Source of the DNA: Anarhynchus alexandrinus
Taxonomy: Eukaryota; Chordata; Aves; Charadriiformes; Charadriidae
DNA: 64,000 nucleotides
Assembly (NCBI GenBank): GCA_008711295.1
Contig: VUYV01000069.1
Span: 1,627,545-1,691,544 of the forward strand
Reading direction: 5' to 3'
Shown here in pieces: positions 45,201-58,133 of the stretch (positions are counted from its first letter, which is position 1; the number at the start of each line of letters is the position of its first letter). The notes under the pieces were generated by a model. That model saw nothing but the letters and a program-made list of their open reading frames with translations. It did not search any database and was not told the origin of the DNA. The translations under genes were made by a program, and so were the position numbers.

Positions 45201-48200
45201 TGGACTATTACACTTCCAAGTGGGCAGTGATTAAGAAACTTGGAAACATTTTCATATTTGCATGTATTTAAGGCATCAGTGATTACAGAGAAAACGATGT
45301 CCTTTTCATCTAAGTCTTAGTCTAAAGAGATGACCATTTCAATTAAGAACTTATACATTGTTGGCAATACAGGATAATCTAGTCCTGTCAAGATGCATCA
45401 TTTCAGCAATGGGCAAATCTTAGAACATAAGATCACCATTAAGTGATTCATGTGAATGTCTATGGGTGACATCGCAGTAAGTTGTTCCTCCATTTTCTGG
45501 CACCAGTTTGCACTTTTTTTGGTATTTTGGTGATTTTTTATAAATACAAAATGTTTTAGTAATTTTGTTCTCAGAAGCTATGCTAGAATTATTTTAATAG
45601 TCCTATCCATTTACATGCTTACATCTGAAAGTCCATTATAAGTAGCTGAGAAACTTCTCCTTCATAAACTATAGCTCATGATACTTATTTTTATTGTTAC
45701 TGAGCCATGCAAAATCATTTTCCTACTTATTCTAGGAAGTTCCTCCTCCTTTAGCAACACTGCCATCACAGTCACTGTCAGGGGCACAGTGTATGTGGGA
45801 TGAAATCAATCAACTAAAAGCACACAAATGATATTATATACAACCCTTGATCAGGATCATTTTCCTGCTTCCCATCCTGTGTTTATTGTATTGAAAGGCT
45901 ATAGTCACTGCATCTTTTTTAGTCTTTCATCAGTATACTGTAAAAATAATCTGAATATTCAAGGAGTGATCATAAAAATGAACTTGGCTCAAATACTTTG
46001 GGACAAATTTGAGCTGTTCTGGAAATATATTTCAAAATTGTATGTTTATTTCAATGATGGTTAATTTTTTTTTAATAAGTGAAACTGTAAAGATATTTGA
46101 TAAGTCAGTTATACATTTTTATTTTTAAAAGATTTTTCTTGAAATTGAGTGTACAGGACTTTATCCAGAAACAGGTAAGTGGGAAATAAAAGCCTTCAGC
46201 AAAGACACCACAGATTCACATAAGAGGATTTGCAGTTTCTGTCTCAGTCATTCCCAGTTCTTTGCTTGACTAACAAATTTCATGCAGACATCTCAGTGTA
46301 TGATTTGATAAGTTTGGGGGAATTTAAGTTTGTATTCATTTCAGATGTCTTTTGAAATTCTCATCAAGTTGCAGTACTAAACTCAGTACTACGAAGTCCA
46401 CCTTCCGTAATCTCATAGGAGTACAAAGTGCCCCTGTTGCACAGTATAATGGAAGTCTATGAGAAGACAGCTCTCATCCATATATGTGTTGTTGTATCTG
46501 GATAAATGGTTCTGGAGAGCTGTGGTAAGTCCTTCCCACCCTGTGTCTGAAGAAGCTGGTGAGATACTATTATTTAAAGCTCAACCCTACAGAAGTATTT
46601 AACAAGTCTTTCCAATAAAGCATATTAGTGTTCATAAAGGCCAAGCTTTTATTATTCACATTTATGTACCTTTCCAGCTGGAGATTACTATAATAATTAC
46701 TATATTTTACTTTCTTATCTAGCTTTACAGTACAAAATGAGAAGTCTGGTACAGTATTGGATTTTAACAGAAAAACTCTCAGCTACAAAGCTACATCTGT
46801 GGGTTTTATTTCAGATATGCTATGCAGAACAGTTTTAGGACAACGTGAAGACCAGGTTATTTTTCTGAACTCTATGACTAGTTTTCATCTAAATATTAAA
46901 TACATCTAAATATGTATTATAAGATATGTGGCATTATGAAATGAAACACTCTAAACTTGGACATTCTTGCCTTCAGTTAATGAGTCTTTCACAAAGATTA
47001 TCATGTTAAATTTAGAAAGCTTTGGTGGGAGTTGATAATTTTTTGGTCTTCTAAATCTTACAAGCCTTTTCAAATTGAAAGAGAAAATTTATGTCACTCA
47101 TCTCAATTTAGTAACCTTCAGCAGAATGTGGCAAAATCAGGATGTTTTAGTTAAAATGCTGTTGCTCTTTATTTCAACAGCTTCTGAAAAGCATAATAAT
47201 ATTTTTTTCTAGGTAACTGAGCAGCATCTGGGATGTTCAGTATAAGCAGGTAGGTTGAAACAGAAACAAAAATAAAACAAAAGGACACTTTTCCTGCAGG
47301 CCGTGAGGTATAAGTAGAGATTCTGTACCCCTTTAGTAGCAGCTATTTTTCCTCTGTACAAAACATAATGGCTTTTAAAGTGACATTTATTTCTCTGCTA
47401 CCTTCTCCCTGAATAATTCTATCCATTTTTTTTTTGCACATCCTAAGAAGCCTTATGTCGTTGTGCTCTATTCGCATTGGAGAAGGAACTAGCAGTGCAG
47501 GTCCAGTTAATCTCCACCGCTGCCAGATGATATCAGTTTCATCACATCAATGGCACTTCATTCACACAGGTCAGCTTTGGCTTTTGGTTAATGACACTTC
47601 TTAAATTCCATGAGGATTTTCATGGACTATTGAAATACTGACTCTGGAAAAGGAAAAAGAAAGATGCTGGTTGTTTGCAAACATTTTCCATTCATTGATT
47701 GCGATGCCAAAATGCTTGTAAGATTGCAGTCTCTGTAGAAAACCTGTGATTAAAGGACAAAATAATAAGAATTTCTCAAGAAGCTGAAACCTTTAATCTT
47801 CAAATGGCTACTTCTAGAGTCTTGCCAAGAGTCATCTGGAAAGGATAAAGCTAAAAATATAATTACAGGAAAAAGCAATCTTAGGGCTGTTTTACTGTTA
47901 ATAGACAAGATGATGTTAAGCTGTGTTACCAGTCAGACTGAAGATGTGGCAGCTCGGGGATCAGCTGGTTTAACAAATGAGGAAAATTGTTTATCTCAAA
48001 GAACAAGATTAAAGAATGAGAGCTTTGAAGTGGGAATCCAAGTCTCTAACTCAAGCCTTTGACAGTATTTATATGCAGTAATAAAAGGTACATGAAGTGG
48101 TTCTCAATCTACAGTCTGGTCACTAACTACTAGGCAGGTACTAGTAGTACCTTAGTGGTGAGCCAGTATTCTGCACCCAAAATATGGCCTCATAAACTAG

Positions 48201-51200
48201 TCCCAGAAAGTTTTTCTTTGGGTCATTGGAGTAGGTCTTTTATATTTTTTAATGTAGAAATGAATAGTCACCTGTGGGTATTGTATCCCTGGAGTGAAAA
48301 CACTGGACTAAAAAATAGTTCCATATTTCTTAGTTAGAAAAATGTTCATAGAACAAGATTGATTTGGTGTAACTGGAGCTTAGATATGTCAGAGAGAATT
48401 ACAGTAAAAAAGAGTGTTAGAAGATCAGAGGAATATTAATATGCCTTCAGGAAGTTACTGTCCCATGCTCGAAGATTGCTGATATTCATCTGAGCTGCAG
48501 TAATGCCTTCTGTTCACATTTTAGCTTGTTGCAAATGCAAAGCAAAATGGAGTTGTTTAAAAACCAGTTGTTTCCCTTCATATATGAAGGTGCAAATACA
48601 AGGTCCCTCACTGTGGCTTAGCTAAGGACTAAAGCTTCCAGTAAAAGATATAACCTCTTAAGGACACCTTAACCCGGACAAGCCCTACCTTATGATTGTG
48701 CCCACCTGTTCAAAATTTTGGCAATTTGAGCTTTGAAGCTTCACTTGAGAACTGGTTTTTGTTCCTAGAAGTCTCAAGATAGGGAGCACTGTGAGTATAT
48801 GTCCTTGACATGTATATGACAGGAAAGTGTATTCATAAAATAAGCAAGATTTACCATATCAAGAAGCAGTCTGGATAAGTAGTCTTAATTGCTTTTCAGC
48901 ACTCACATTTGTGATGATTAGTACAGTGAGAAGACAAATATATTCAAACAAAGGGAAAGAGTGAGTCTTCAAAACAGAGCCAAGCCTATTTGCAGAGAGC
49001 ATTAAAACTGGAACAAAATACTAATTTGTGAGGGCTGAAGGAAAAGGGGGACAACATCCTGGAAAGAATGGGTTAACTCCTGAGAGCAGCCTGTTAAAAA
49101 AAATAACTTGTTTTCTTGGATGTAATTGTTGTATCTGTTACTGTTACAAGATCAGTTAATGAGATTGGATAAAAAGCCATTTTCTTCATCGGTTATTGTT
49201 ATCCACATATAATTTCTAGAAAACCTAGATATTTCAAATGAGGCCTAGAACTCTTGAGTTAAATACAAATGATCATAGTATCTGTTTTGGTAAGGAAAGC
49301 TGCTTTAGTTCTTGCAGGCACAAACACTATTGAGAACATTAAAGACAAACATTTCCTATTTTTACTTTAGTGACTCCAAATTTAAAAGGAAAAAAATGAG
49401 ACTTGCATTTATTTTCATCGAATACATTAATATAAACAAACAAAAAATAATAAAACATTGTAACTGGAAATGGAACTGGCAATATTTAATAGCACTGCAC
49501 AGTCTCAAATTTTGTTTGTGGCTTGAAAACCCTATTATTTACATGCATGGTGTATTTCCACATAAAATGATTTTCTGAAAAATTAAAATAATTATTTCAG
49601 GTAAAATAAAATATTGTTCACAAATTATGTATAATAACCTGAGTAAAAATGAAAATAAAGAAAAACACCCCAAATCAGTCAATTCAACTCAATCTGAAAT
49701 AAAAGATGTCCTTGGTTTCTGTTCAAGTTCTCAACAAACCTTTCTCTTCCCTGTCCTTCAGCTCCCATACATGCTTCTCTCAGCTCTGGTGTAGTGATTT
49801 TCTTGACAGAATTTCCTTGGAAAATGGACAAAAAGTAAGAAAGAAGTAAGCATCAGTTTGAACAGTGGAAAATTAAAATCTGGGAAAAGGAAAAGCAAAG
49901 ACAGGGACAACATAGACTCTTGAAAGTAACCTCTTTTGAACGCCTTTCAAAAGTATTTGACATTATCTTGATCAGTATTTTGCAAGTCATATCAGCAGTG
50001 ATAAAATTACATTTGATTTTAATATGAATGAACTGCATTCATTAGCAAGAGGTTGGAATCTTGCTTAGAAAGGCAGCTCATGAAATTACAGTGTTTCAGT
50101 TCTGCTTTAGTCTGATCAAGGACTGCGTTTGGGCTCTTCAGTTATTTAATAAATGCACCCATTATTATTGACTGAGCAGATTTTGGAAGATAGCTTCTAT
50201 AAATCTTGCATGCAAAGATGATAAATTAAGGAAGTCTTTGAATATGAAGGTAATTACTGTTTTACCATTTTTTATATTGTAACTAAGTGCATATATATTA
50301 CCTGACTTTTGTTGTGATATTTAAAATGAATACACACTACAAAGGCAAAGAATAAGCAGTTCTAGAAATTGCTGAAGAAAAACATATACAAAGCAACTCA
50401 TTTTAGCATTATTATTATTATTCCTTTTTGTGAATAACAAGGACCATGATGTTGCAAAGGTTCATTTCAAATCCTCGAGTCACATAAAATACTAATCATG
50501 ACCATGATCAGGTGTCACCTGATGAAATATATATTTGGAAAACTTTACATGAGTTACAAGTGAAGAAACAGTTCTCTTTTTAAAAAAAAAAATGAAATTT
50601 GTATGTTTTATTTCTTATTTTCAAATGTTTTGTAAGTTTTAAAAGATAGTCTTATAATTTTATACTATTTTAAACATAGTAGCTGTAATTCATATTTCTT
50701 CTTGCCCTTGGAGTAGTGTGTGCTTACTGATGTTGATCCTGGAAGCTCTACACCTAGTTCAGATTTCTGCTTATAACAAAGTCTGTTCCGCAGTCATATG
50801 TGGAACAATCTGTGCTGATTTCTCTTCCCAAGGGAGGCAGCTATAACTATGACTAGAGGTCATGGGCTCTCCTCTGAGAAAAAGACTTTTTAAAGCCATA
50901 CCACTACCCCACCATTTTACTGTGTGCTGTACCTACTGCCCACACATACAATGTCAGAAGACATTGTAAGATCAGTTTTTCTCATAAAATGGTTTTCTTA
51001 GTGAATTTTGACCAGTGATCGCTGATATTTTCATGCACTGCTAGCTCTAGCTCCTTTTCCTTCTACTTCTACATTCATTGAGAAACAACTACGGTCAAAT
51101 AGGTTTTACATTATTTGAATTTCTATTCTTTTTGGATGAATTGTTTTGACAGGAAGGAATAATATCATCCTAGGACAACTGACACTGAAAAGATATACAA

Positions 51201-51989
51201 TCATTCCTCATTTTACAAACAGCCTATGTTACTAAAAAATGATGATATCAATAAGCTGTGTATTTATGGTTTACCGTATATTTTGTTTCCACTAAAATAT
51301 CTGATTAGAGAAATTAACTAACATTGGACAGAATGATCAATTTTACATAATAATAAAAAGAGTTTAATGAAATAGTCCTCTACAAAGGAATGGACTATAT
51401 AGAACTGTGAGTCTAAAAGCCCATTCTGCTGAGGTGAAAATATTGTTTGTGTTTTGATCAATATAAACCTTCATGTTGTTTAACTGGCTTGTTTTATTTT
51501 CATTCTAGACAGATTCTTGTATTTGAACGACATAACTGCCAATTAACTGATAGAATGATTGTCAACGTCTGTATTTGTAGGGCATGAACTTCATAAAAGC
51601 AGAATCAAAGCAGTTTTAGCTTAGGGATAACCTTACTGTAATGCAGTAATTTGTCCTTCACTGCACCAGCCCAGAGAAGGAGCTTCACTTCTTCTAGCTG
51701 TGACAGCTCCCAGTTGCAAACATCTGTTCTGAAAAGCTGCAGCACAAACAGAATGGTGACAGCAGATGAAGAGGTTGTAGGCTTCTTTGAAAAACTTCAG
51801 ACGCACTAAAAGAAACGGCAGAGAGAGCCACAGAGCATATAAACCCAGCTATATTGATTTAGGTCAAAGATACAAGTAGCTTGTCTGTATTAGCAGCTAA
51901 AAAATGACAAAGGTAGGAGACTAAATTCAGCACGTACAGTCATTTTCATGCATAGTCAATCCACAACCACTTATGTTTTGGAGGTTTTC
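42251..51989. other. Long AT-rich stretch without recognisable mobile elements
   Basis: About 9.7 kb in which I find no CR1, LTR, microsatellite array or plausible coding exon. Open frames are all under 90 codons. It contains a perfect hairpin at 42991-43018 and a 37-base splice-site-flanked segment at 47213-47249 that has stops in all three frames. Some parts, such as 47440-47580, have balanced complexity that could reflect conserved noncoding DNA, but this cannot be judged without comparison. Confidence 0.5.
42991..43018. repeat. Perfect 10-base inverted repeat (hairpin)
   Basis: AATATTAGAT and its exact reverse complement ATCTAATATT flank an 8-base spacer. The arms are AT-rich, so the hairpin is weak. 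No flanking U run or element suggests a role. Confidence 0.8.
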
Positions 51990-52530
51990 TGAGCTATACA
52001 CCTCTTCTGTATATCATTGGAGTTCTTGTCCTTAAACATATCTGGTCCATTCTTGAACTAGTTTAAACTCTTGGCTTTCCAGAATGGCAAAGTGCTCCGA
52101 ATCATTACTGCATGTTGTAGGAGGAATCATTACTTTTTATTTTTTTATTTTCAATTATGTCTGATAATGTCATTTGATGCTCTTACTTTTTTCCACTTTG
52201 TTCAATCTTCTGCAACCCCCTTGACTTTGTAGACCTGTATCATATCTCCCTTGATTGCTTTTTTTTTTTACAGACTAAATATCTTAGCTTATTTAGTTTT
52301 TTCCTGGATGCAAGAAGGTCCATCCTTGTGATCGATGTAGAGACCTTCTTGAACCTTACCTTTCATGCCATTATATCCCTGAGATAGGGAACCAATATTT
52401 AAGTAGCAGGTGAACCATAAATTTATTCAACAACACAGTAATTTTCTATGTTTTGCACTTCATTTCTCTCCTAATAACTCCTAACATATAATTTACATTT
52501 TTGTTTTACTTACTTTGCTTTCTCTAGGAC
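51990..52530 (-). mobile_element. Ancient, highly diverged CR1-type LINE
   Basis: Reverse-oriented old CR1 of the amniote type, with collinear decayed blocks: TTCTTGAACTAGTTTAAACT (52050), GAATGGCAAAGTGCTCCGAA (52082), TTGTAGACCTGTATCATATC (52228), then a segment corresponding to the [14 protein letters not shown] region (52270-52310), and finally CTCCTAATAACTCCTAACAT (52471). These follow the order of the ORF2 C-terminal region and 3' UTR in old CR1s known from turtles and crocodilians. No ORF survives. Confidence 0.7.
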
Positions 52531-55500
52531 CACTTGGAGAATGGTTGAAAAAGAGTAAAGTTACTGAAAAAATTTGGAAGAGAAGAGAATAAGGTCTTTG
52601 TTGCCTAACAAAGGTATCTTTATCTGGAAGTCAGTGAGATGTATAAATCTGTAATGTTTAGGCTTCCTGGCAGAAAAGAAACTGGTGGTTCTGAAGACAT
52701 CAGATCATATTTGAGCTTCCAGATTATGGGTTGTAACTATATTTCATATTGTTGCAGAAATGATGAGTTGCTGCAGCATTGGAGTCTAGAAACAAAAAGA
52801 CTGCTGTATCTGGCCTGACCATGACAGTCCCATGGATCAGTTGTAGATCAGGACCCTTAATGTTTTCTTAATATGTGCTGTTATTGCTTCAGAAGCTGTC
52901 CTACACTAACAAATTATAAAGTAGTCTAGACATGATATTGAAATGCCATTGCATTCTAAGGAGTTCAAGCCTGTTGACAACCTGATGTTATCCAAACTTC
53001 AGCTCTGAGTCAGTAGTAATCCACTGCCATAGAAACAATGCTGCAGTATTGATACCAGTTGTTTTGAAAAACGCCCCAACAAGTCATTATAGTAATTAAG
53101 CTTCAACTGATATTTACAAGTAGTTTCCTTCCCTCTCCAGTAAAGAGGGTGCATGACTTAATATTCTTTTGTTCAATAGATTATAAATGCTCTTTTCTTG
53201 CCCTAAAATTGCTCAGCCACTGTAAGCAAATTTTAAAATATTGTCCCTGGAATACAGTGTTTCTAACACTGCTGGTCTTGGAACAATTGTCTGAAGCTTG
53301 CTGTATAGAGCTCTCTCCAGTGGTATTGCTCCTAAGGTAAGTCTCAGTAGATGTCCAAAAAAGTACCTGAAAAATGCATGGATTGAGAAATGCGATGCAT
53401 AAGACAATGCTAAAGCAAGAGTTTAAGTAGTTTACCATGCTGGTTCTGCTACCATAACTTCTGCAGATCTGAAAATTCAATTTAATAAATTATCTGGTAA
53501 TGACTAATAACTTAGCCCTGACTGCTGGAGAACTGGTATTATTTAAGGTCGTCTTGTGGGTGTATTACATATCTGTAGACCCAACCGGACTTGGTTACAA
53601 GAATTGCCTATGCAATGTTGACTGTAGAAGTGGAACTTATTTAGAAACTCAACCCCTGGGTTTGTGTAGGTACTTAACACACAATGACTGTTTATGTCAA
53701 ACTATAGATACACTGCTTTGGAACTCCTCTAATGCAGTACTATATGGCCTGAGTGCAGCATTTTGCCTTTGTACACTTGCAATTATCTATTAAAAACATA
53801 TGTTGGCAGTAGACAGTAAAAAAAAACCAAAACAAATCTAAAGGGATTGAAAGAAGCACTAGAAGATTTTAATATTCTAAAAATTTGAAGTGTTATTGTT
53901 TCTTAAATTATTACAAACAAATATGATTGGAGATATACTCATCAAAACACTGTGTTATGGCTTCTGCTTAAGTAAACTTTTTGGTATATATTGCCTTCAT
54001 GATGTTTTTTGAGGGGGTTATTAACATCAGAATATTCAGATGAAGTTGGATAGTTCAAGGTAGTTTTTTTTAGTCCAACATTAGGAGTTGTATTCTGCGT
54101 ACTTAGAATTCTTGGAAGGTCAGCCAGTGGGGATGTCTGACATAAGCCTGCCTATGAAAGAAGGGACTGTCTTCATGAGGGCACCAGCCGTTTGAGCTGG
54201 TGACAAATTCAAGTGAATGAGCTACAGTAAATGGATGTGCCACTGGGTCTCCCTAGGAGCAATCTGACTTGATTAGCTGTAGCACTGAACACAGGAGTCT
54301 GCTTCTTTCAGAGCTATGTGTGGTAGACTACTCCCAGGTCAATCAGAAGGGCACTGAGCCTGGTGGGGAGCTGTCAGAAGAGTCATCTTTTTATATGGTA
54401 AATTGCTTTTTTGAGGGAAATAATTAATAGCAATCACTTCAACAACATTGGAAAATTACTTTTTAAAACCTGATTTGGTTAGAGTTATGTTTTATTTAGC
54501 CTTATGAGGTTGGAAAACCATTTATAATTTGATATGAAAATCAGGGTTCTTTGGGGAAAGGGAGAAATAAGGATTTTTTCAGACTACATCTTAGCATTTA
54601 GCTCCTGCTGCTGTTTTGTATTTTGTTAGGCTCTCTGGGAAACTGATGTATGAGAAAATACTTTAGCATTTCACATTTAAACAAACATTACTTGACAGAA
54701 CATTCAGGCATTATGCATTTGTAGGATGTTTCCCCCTTCCTTATTTCTCAGTCTGCCCTGGGAGAGGATATCAGTGTCTGTTAATAAAATAACCATGCTA
54801 AGTAGAACACACAGTTGACACTGGCATCAGATTGTTTTTCTTATTGGCACTACAGAGGTATTCTAGTATAACAGAAATATCTTAAAATAGTAAGGGTTAT
54901 ATTACTGAAGTGCTCTAGTTTTCTTTTATCCTAGTGAGAATTTCATTGGTGTTCCCTGTGAATGCAGAGGGAATTGTTTATTCAAGGTCTCATAAACTAG
55001 GTATTGCTGATCCAAACTAAATAATTTGTGACTTGGCTTTCCACAGGGAATTGTGCAGAAGCTTCACTGCTGCTGCCACCCCATTTTGAGGAATGAAATT
55101 GGGGCTGTGTACACAGTATCTAACACATACTCATTATCTGGGTTCGTATACTGAGGATTTTGAGGAACTGTCTAGCTCTATAGATTGACCTATGTTAATA
55201 ATCACAGCAACTTTTGGAGTAATCTTTTTACCAGTATTTTCACAATTATCTTCTAAACCAGCTCAAAAGATTCAGAACAATGGGAATTCAGGCCCTTTAG
55301 CTAAGAAGAAGTGAGCTCAACACGGAATTATTTGGGATTAATACACCTTCCTAATTAGCTCAGCAGAGGATCTATTTTAAACTAGCATACTTCATCAAAA
55401 GAAAAGACAAGCTTGGTGGTTATGGTATTATAAACAATGTACAATATTTAGCTGAGCCTGTTAGTGGCATGAAACAAAACTTCTGCTTTGCAAAAATATT

Positions 55501-55738
55501 AACCAACTAAGCCTCACAACCCTGTTATTTGACTTTATTGGGAGAATAGAAATGGATACAGTCATTAATCTAGAACAATTAAAATGATTTCTCTTAAAAG
55601 CAACTGCCACTACTTACACTATTTTGTAATAAGCTATGAGAGTGAAGCTGTGTGTGATGAGTTGCGTAGTTTTGATTAAATTGCATTAAGATACTGGAAT
55701 CGACAGCTACTAGTATTTGCTGTAAAGTCCTACACTTT

Positions 55739-56040
55739 GTGAGGGACATTTATTCCCATAGTAGAAGGTTCAACACTGTGTAGCTCTGTAGTAATTGTGC
55801 TGTTCCCATTGCTATTAATGGGCCACAGCCTTGTAGTAGCTATGCTATATAAGGCCTAAGGACTTGCCTGGCCTTGTCTGGACTTGTCCGTTCTTATTTC
55901 AGCCGAATCTTATTTCTTAGCTGAAGCAGAGAATTGTGCAACAGTTAGGTGACTAGAGTTTAACTTGCTTTAACTAGCCTTATTTTAGCTTGAAACAACT
56001 AAATATTTTTAGCCTGAAGAAATTATGCCATATACTGTAA
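55739..56040 (+). promoter_or_regulatory. TATA-type core promoter candidate, possibly an old LTR
   Basis: TATATAAGG at 55846-55854 is a near-ideal TATA box. Upstream, CCCATT and AATGGG form a 6-base inverted pair around a 6-base spacer (55805-55822). The segment starts at TGTGAGGGACATT (55739), and downstream of the TATA box lies pyrimidine-rich DNA. The arrangement recalls a short retroviral-type LTR, but no matching TG..CA end, poly(A) signal or internal region was found. One TATA box is expected occasionally by chance in AT-rich DNA. Confidence 0.3.
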
Positions 56041-56062
56041 ATATCAAAAAAAGCCAAAGTTT

Positions 56063-56086
56063 TGAGTCTAACAACTGTTAGACTCA
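56063..56086. repeat. Perfect palindrome, 11-base arms, 2-base spacer
   Basis: TGAGTCTAACA and its exact reverse complement TGTTAGACTCA are separated only by AC. Arms this long with so short a spacer are uncommon by chance in 64 kb. It lies just past the TATA-bearing segment. The role is unknown. Confidence 0.85.
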
Positions 56087-56425
56087 GCCTTCAGAATAGC
56101 CATCACAGTTCTCCTCTGAGCAGATGCCTTTCAGCCGACGAATATTTCTCCTGTTCACAGGAATAACTTTGTTTTACAGGACAGTTTGCTAGGAAAGATG
56201 CCCAGTTGAAGCTGTTGTGATGGTTGATTTTTTCCAGAGCACATGTGCTCACCAGATAGGGTTGATAATGCTTGAAACCATGAATGTTGCTGAAATAAAA
56301 TTGCAAAACTGCACAGCTGCTGATGTGTCCTGCCAAAAACACTGCAGAGTCGGAACAGTGGGTCTTCTGGGCAGATCTTCTGACTTTTTTTGGCTCCAAT
56401 CCCTCCTCTTCCTCACCTCTGAGGC

Positions 56426-56440
56426 TTTTTTTTTTTTTTT
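56426..56440 (+). repeat. T15 homopolymer
   Basis: Fifteen consecutive T. It accounts for the lysine run in the minus-strand open frame at 56103-56477, which is otherwise unrecognised. Confidence 0.85.
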
Positions 56441-57462
56441 CTGTGTTTTTGAGGCAGCTGCTAGTGGCTAAACACACTGGAATTCCCTGATACTGGAGAG
56501 AGAAACAGAAGAAGACAGGGTTCCTGTGGGAGAAGGGCAGGTGTCAATGGGCAAAAGCTAGAGTTTACTTTAATAGATTTTCACAGCCATGAAGGACTGA
56601 GTGGGAGAGAAGGAAATAATTGCCTTTGCTCGGAGCAGATGGGTTAAATCACATTGCCTTGCTCCCACATTTCTCAGCTAGGAAAACAAAATCCTGGATA
56701 GCACTGATAGCCTTCTAGTGCCAGCTCTAGCCAAAACACACACTGAGGGATATTTGCTGCATGCACAGGAGCGTACTGTGCCCAGAGCAAAATGTATCCG
56801 TCCCCGCTGCCCCAGGCACACGCAGCAATAAGTCTCTTCTGGTGAGATGTGGGAGGAAGGACTGGTGAAGTAGGACACCTGAGGCAGATTAAATGGCAGA
56901 GCAGGAAGGAGGTTATAGGCATATTCTGATCTCTTTTCTTTTTTTAAAAAAACCCACACTTTCTTTGAACAAGGTTATTTCATCTTTCATGAGATTTCCC
57001 TGCTCAGCTCTCCCCAAAGCACTGTATGCCAGCCAGTAATCCAGGACTGACACAGATGTGTTGGCAAGCAACCTGAGCTAGTAGACCAGACGTTCTCATG
57101 CAGGCTCCTTCCTCTACCCTTGGACAGCTGTTACACACATCAGGCAATCCTGTACCACTGCTGCCGTCTGAAAAGCGAACACCTGCCTGCTCTCTAGCTG
57201 CAGAGGACTTGGGAGAAGCCAGCTGTCCCCTTTAGTTCTCATTAATTCTTGGTTCATAAGAAATTGATAAGGAGTGTAAATAAAACAGGTGTAGAACAGA
57301 CTGCCACCAAGAGATTGGCTTTGCGGTGTCTGAGAACCTCACCTGCAGAGGAGGTCATCAGAGAGACAAATACATGTTACATCCTTCATTCATTTTCTTC
57401 GTGACTTAATTCATTTAAATGATGCACATTGCACCACTCATTCAAGACAGGTTACCTACATA

Positions 57463-58133
57463 ATAGAATCATAGAATCATAGAATTGTCTAGGTTGGAAG
57501 GGACCTTTAAGATCATCAAGTCCAACCATCAACTTAACACTGCCAAAACCACCACTAGACCATGTCCCTAAGCAATATGTCTACCTGTCTTTTAAATACC
57601 TCCAGAAATGGCAATTCCACCACTTTCCTAGGCAGCCTATCCCAATGTTTAATAACCCTTTCAGTGAAAAGATTTTTCCTAATATCCAATCTAAGCCTCC
57701 CATGGTGCAACTTGAGGCCATTTCCTTTTATCCTATCACTTGTTACTTGGGAGAAGAGACCAAACCCCACCTCTCTACAACCTCCTGTCAGGTAGTTGTA
57801 GAGAGCAATAAGGTCTCCCCTCAGCCTCCTTTTCTCCAGGCTAAACAACCCCAGTTCCCTCAGGCTCTCCTCATAACACTTGTGCTCGAGACCCCTCACC
57901 AGCCTCATTGCCCTTCTTTGGACACCCTTAAGAATCTCAATGACTTTCCTATAGTGAGGGGCCCAAAACTGAACACAGTATTCAAGGTGCAGCCTCACCA
58001 GTGCCGAGTACAGGGAGACAATCACTTCCCTAGTCCTGCTCAACACATTATTCCTGATACAGTTCAGGAAGCTATTGTCCTTCTTGACTAATTGGGCACA
58101 CTGTTGGCTCGTATTCAGCTGGCTCATATTCAT
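57463..58133 (-). mobile_element. CR1 LINE, about 0.7 kb, 5'-truncated
   Basis: Reverse-oriented CR1 beginning with two ATAGAATC-type terminal octamers and the TAGGTTGGAAGGGACC tail. It continues through a long intact ORF2 C-terminal half and is truncated near CATATTCATATC. The tail (AAGATCATCAAGTCCAACC) is shared with the copies at 41694 and 63434, suggesting one subfamily. Confidence 0.94.
57555..58133 (-). pseudogene. CR1 ORF2 C-terminal half, 192 codons open
   Basis: An uninterrupted frame from the 5' truncation to the natural stop. Blocks in order: [100 protein letters not shown], then [20 protein letters not shown] near the end. All in the family frame, making this the least damaged CR1 coding segment in the window and probably one of the younger copies. 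It lacks the endonuclease and RT domains, so it cannot move on its own. The Met is internal. Confidence 0.9.

Larger units (their letters stand above)
52531..57462. other. Anonymous DNA, GC-richer toward the right
   Basis: No gene is recognised. It contains an unassigned open frame at 53500-53793, a TATA-like core with possible LTR context at 55739-56040, a palindrome at 56063-56086, and a T15 run at 56426-56440. The part from about 56100 to 57250 is richer in G and C but shows no coding frame I trust. Confidence 0.45.

Noticed and set aside
47213..47249. 37-base microexon between a good acceptor and CAG|GTAGGT donor
   Set aside because: All three frames contain a stop, so it cannot be a normal coding microexon. 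A noncoding exon is possible but unsupported.
53500..53793. Cysteine-containing 97-codon frame
   Set aside because: Cysteines are not in a recognisable spacing, and there is no exon boundary or homology.
56103..56477. 124-codon minus-strand frame with a lysine run
   Set aside because: The lysines come from a T15 homopolymer, and the rest has no recognisable pattern.
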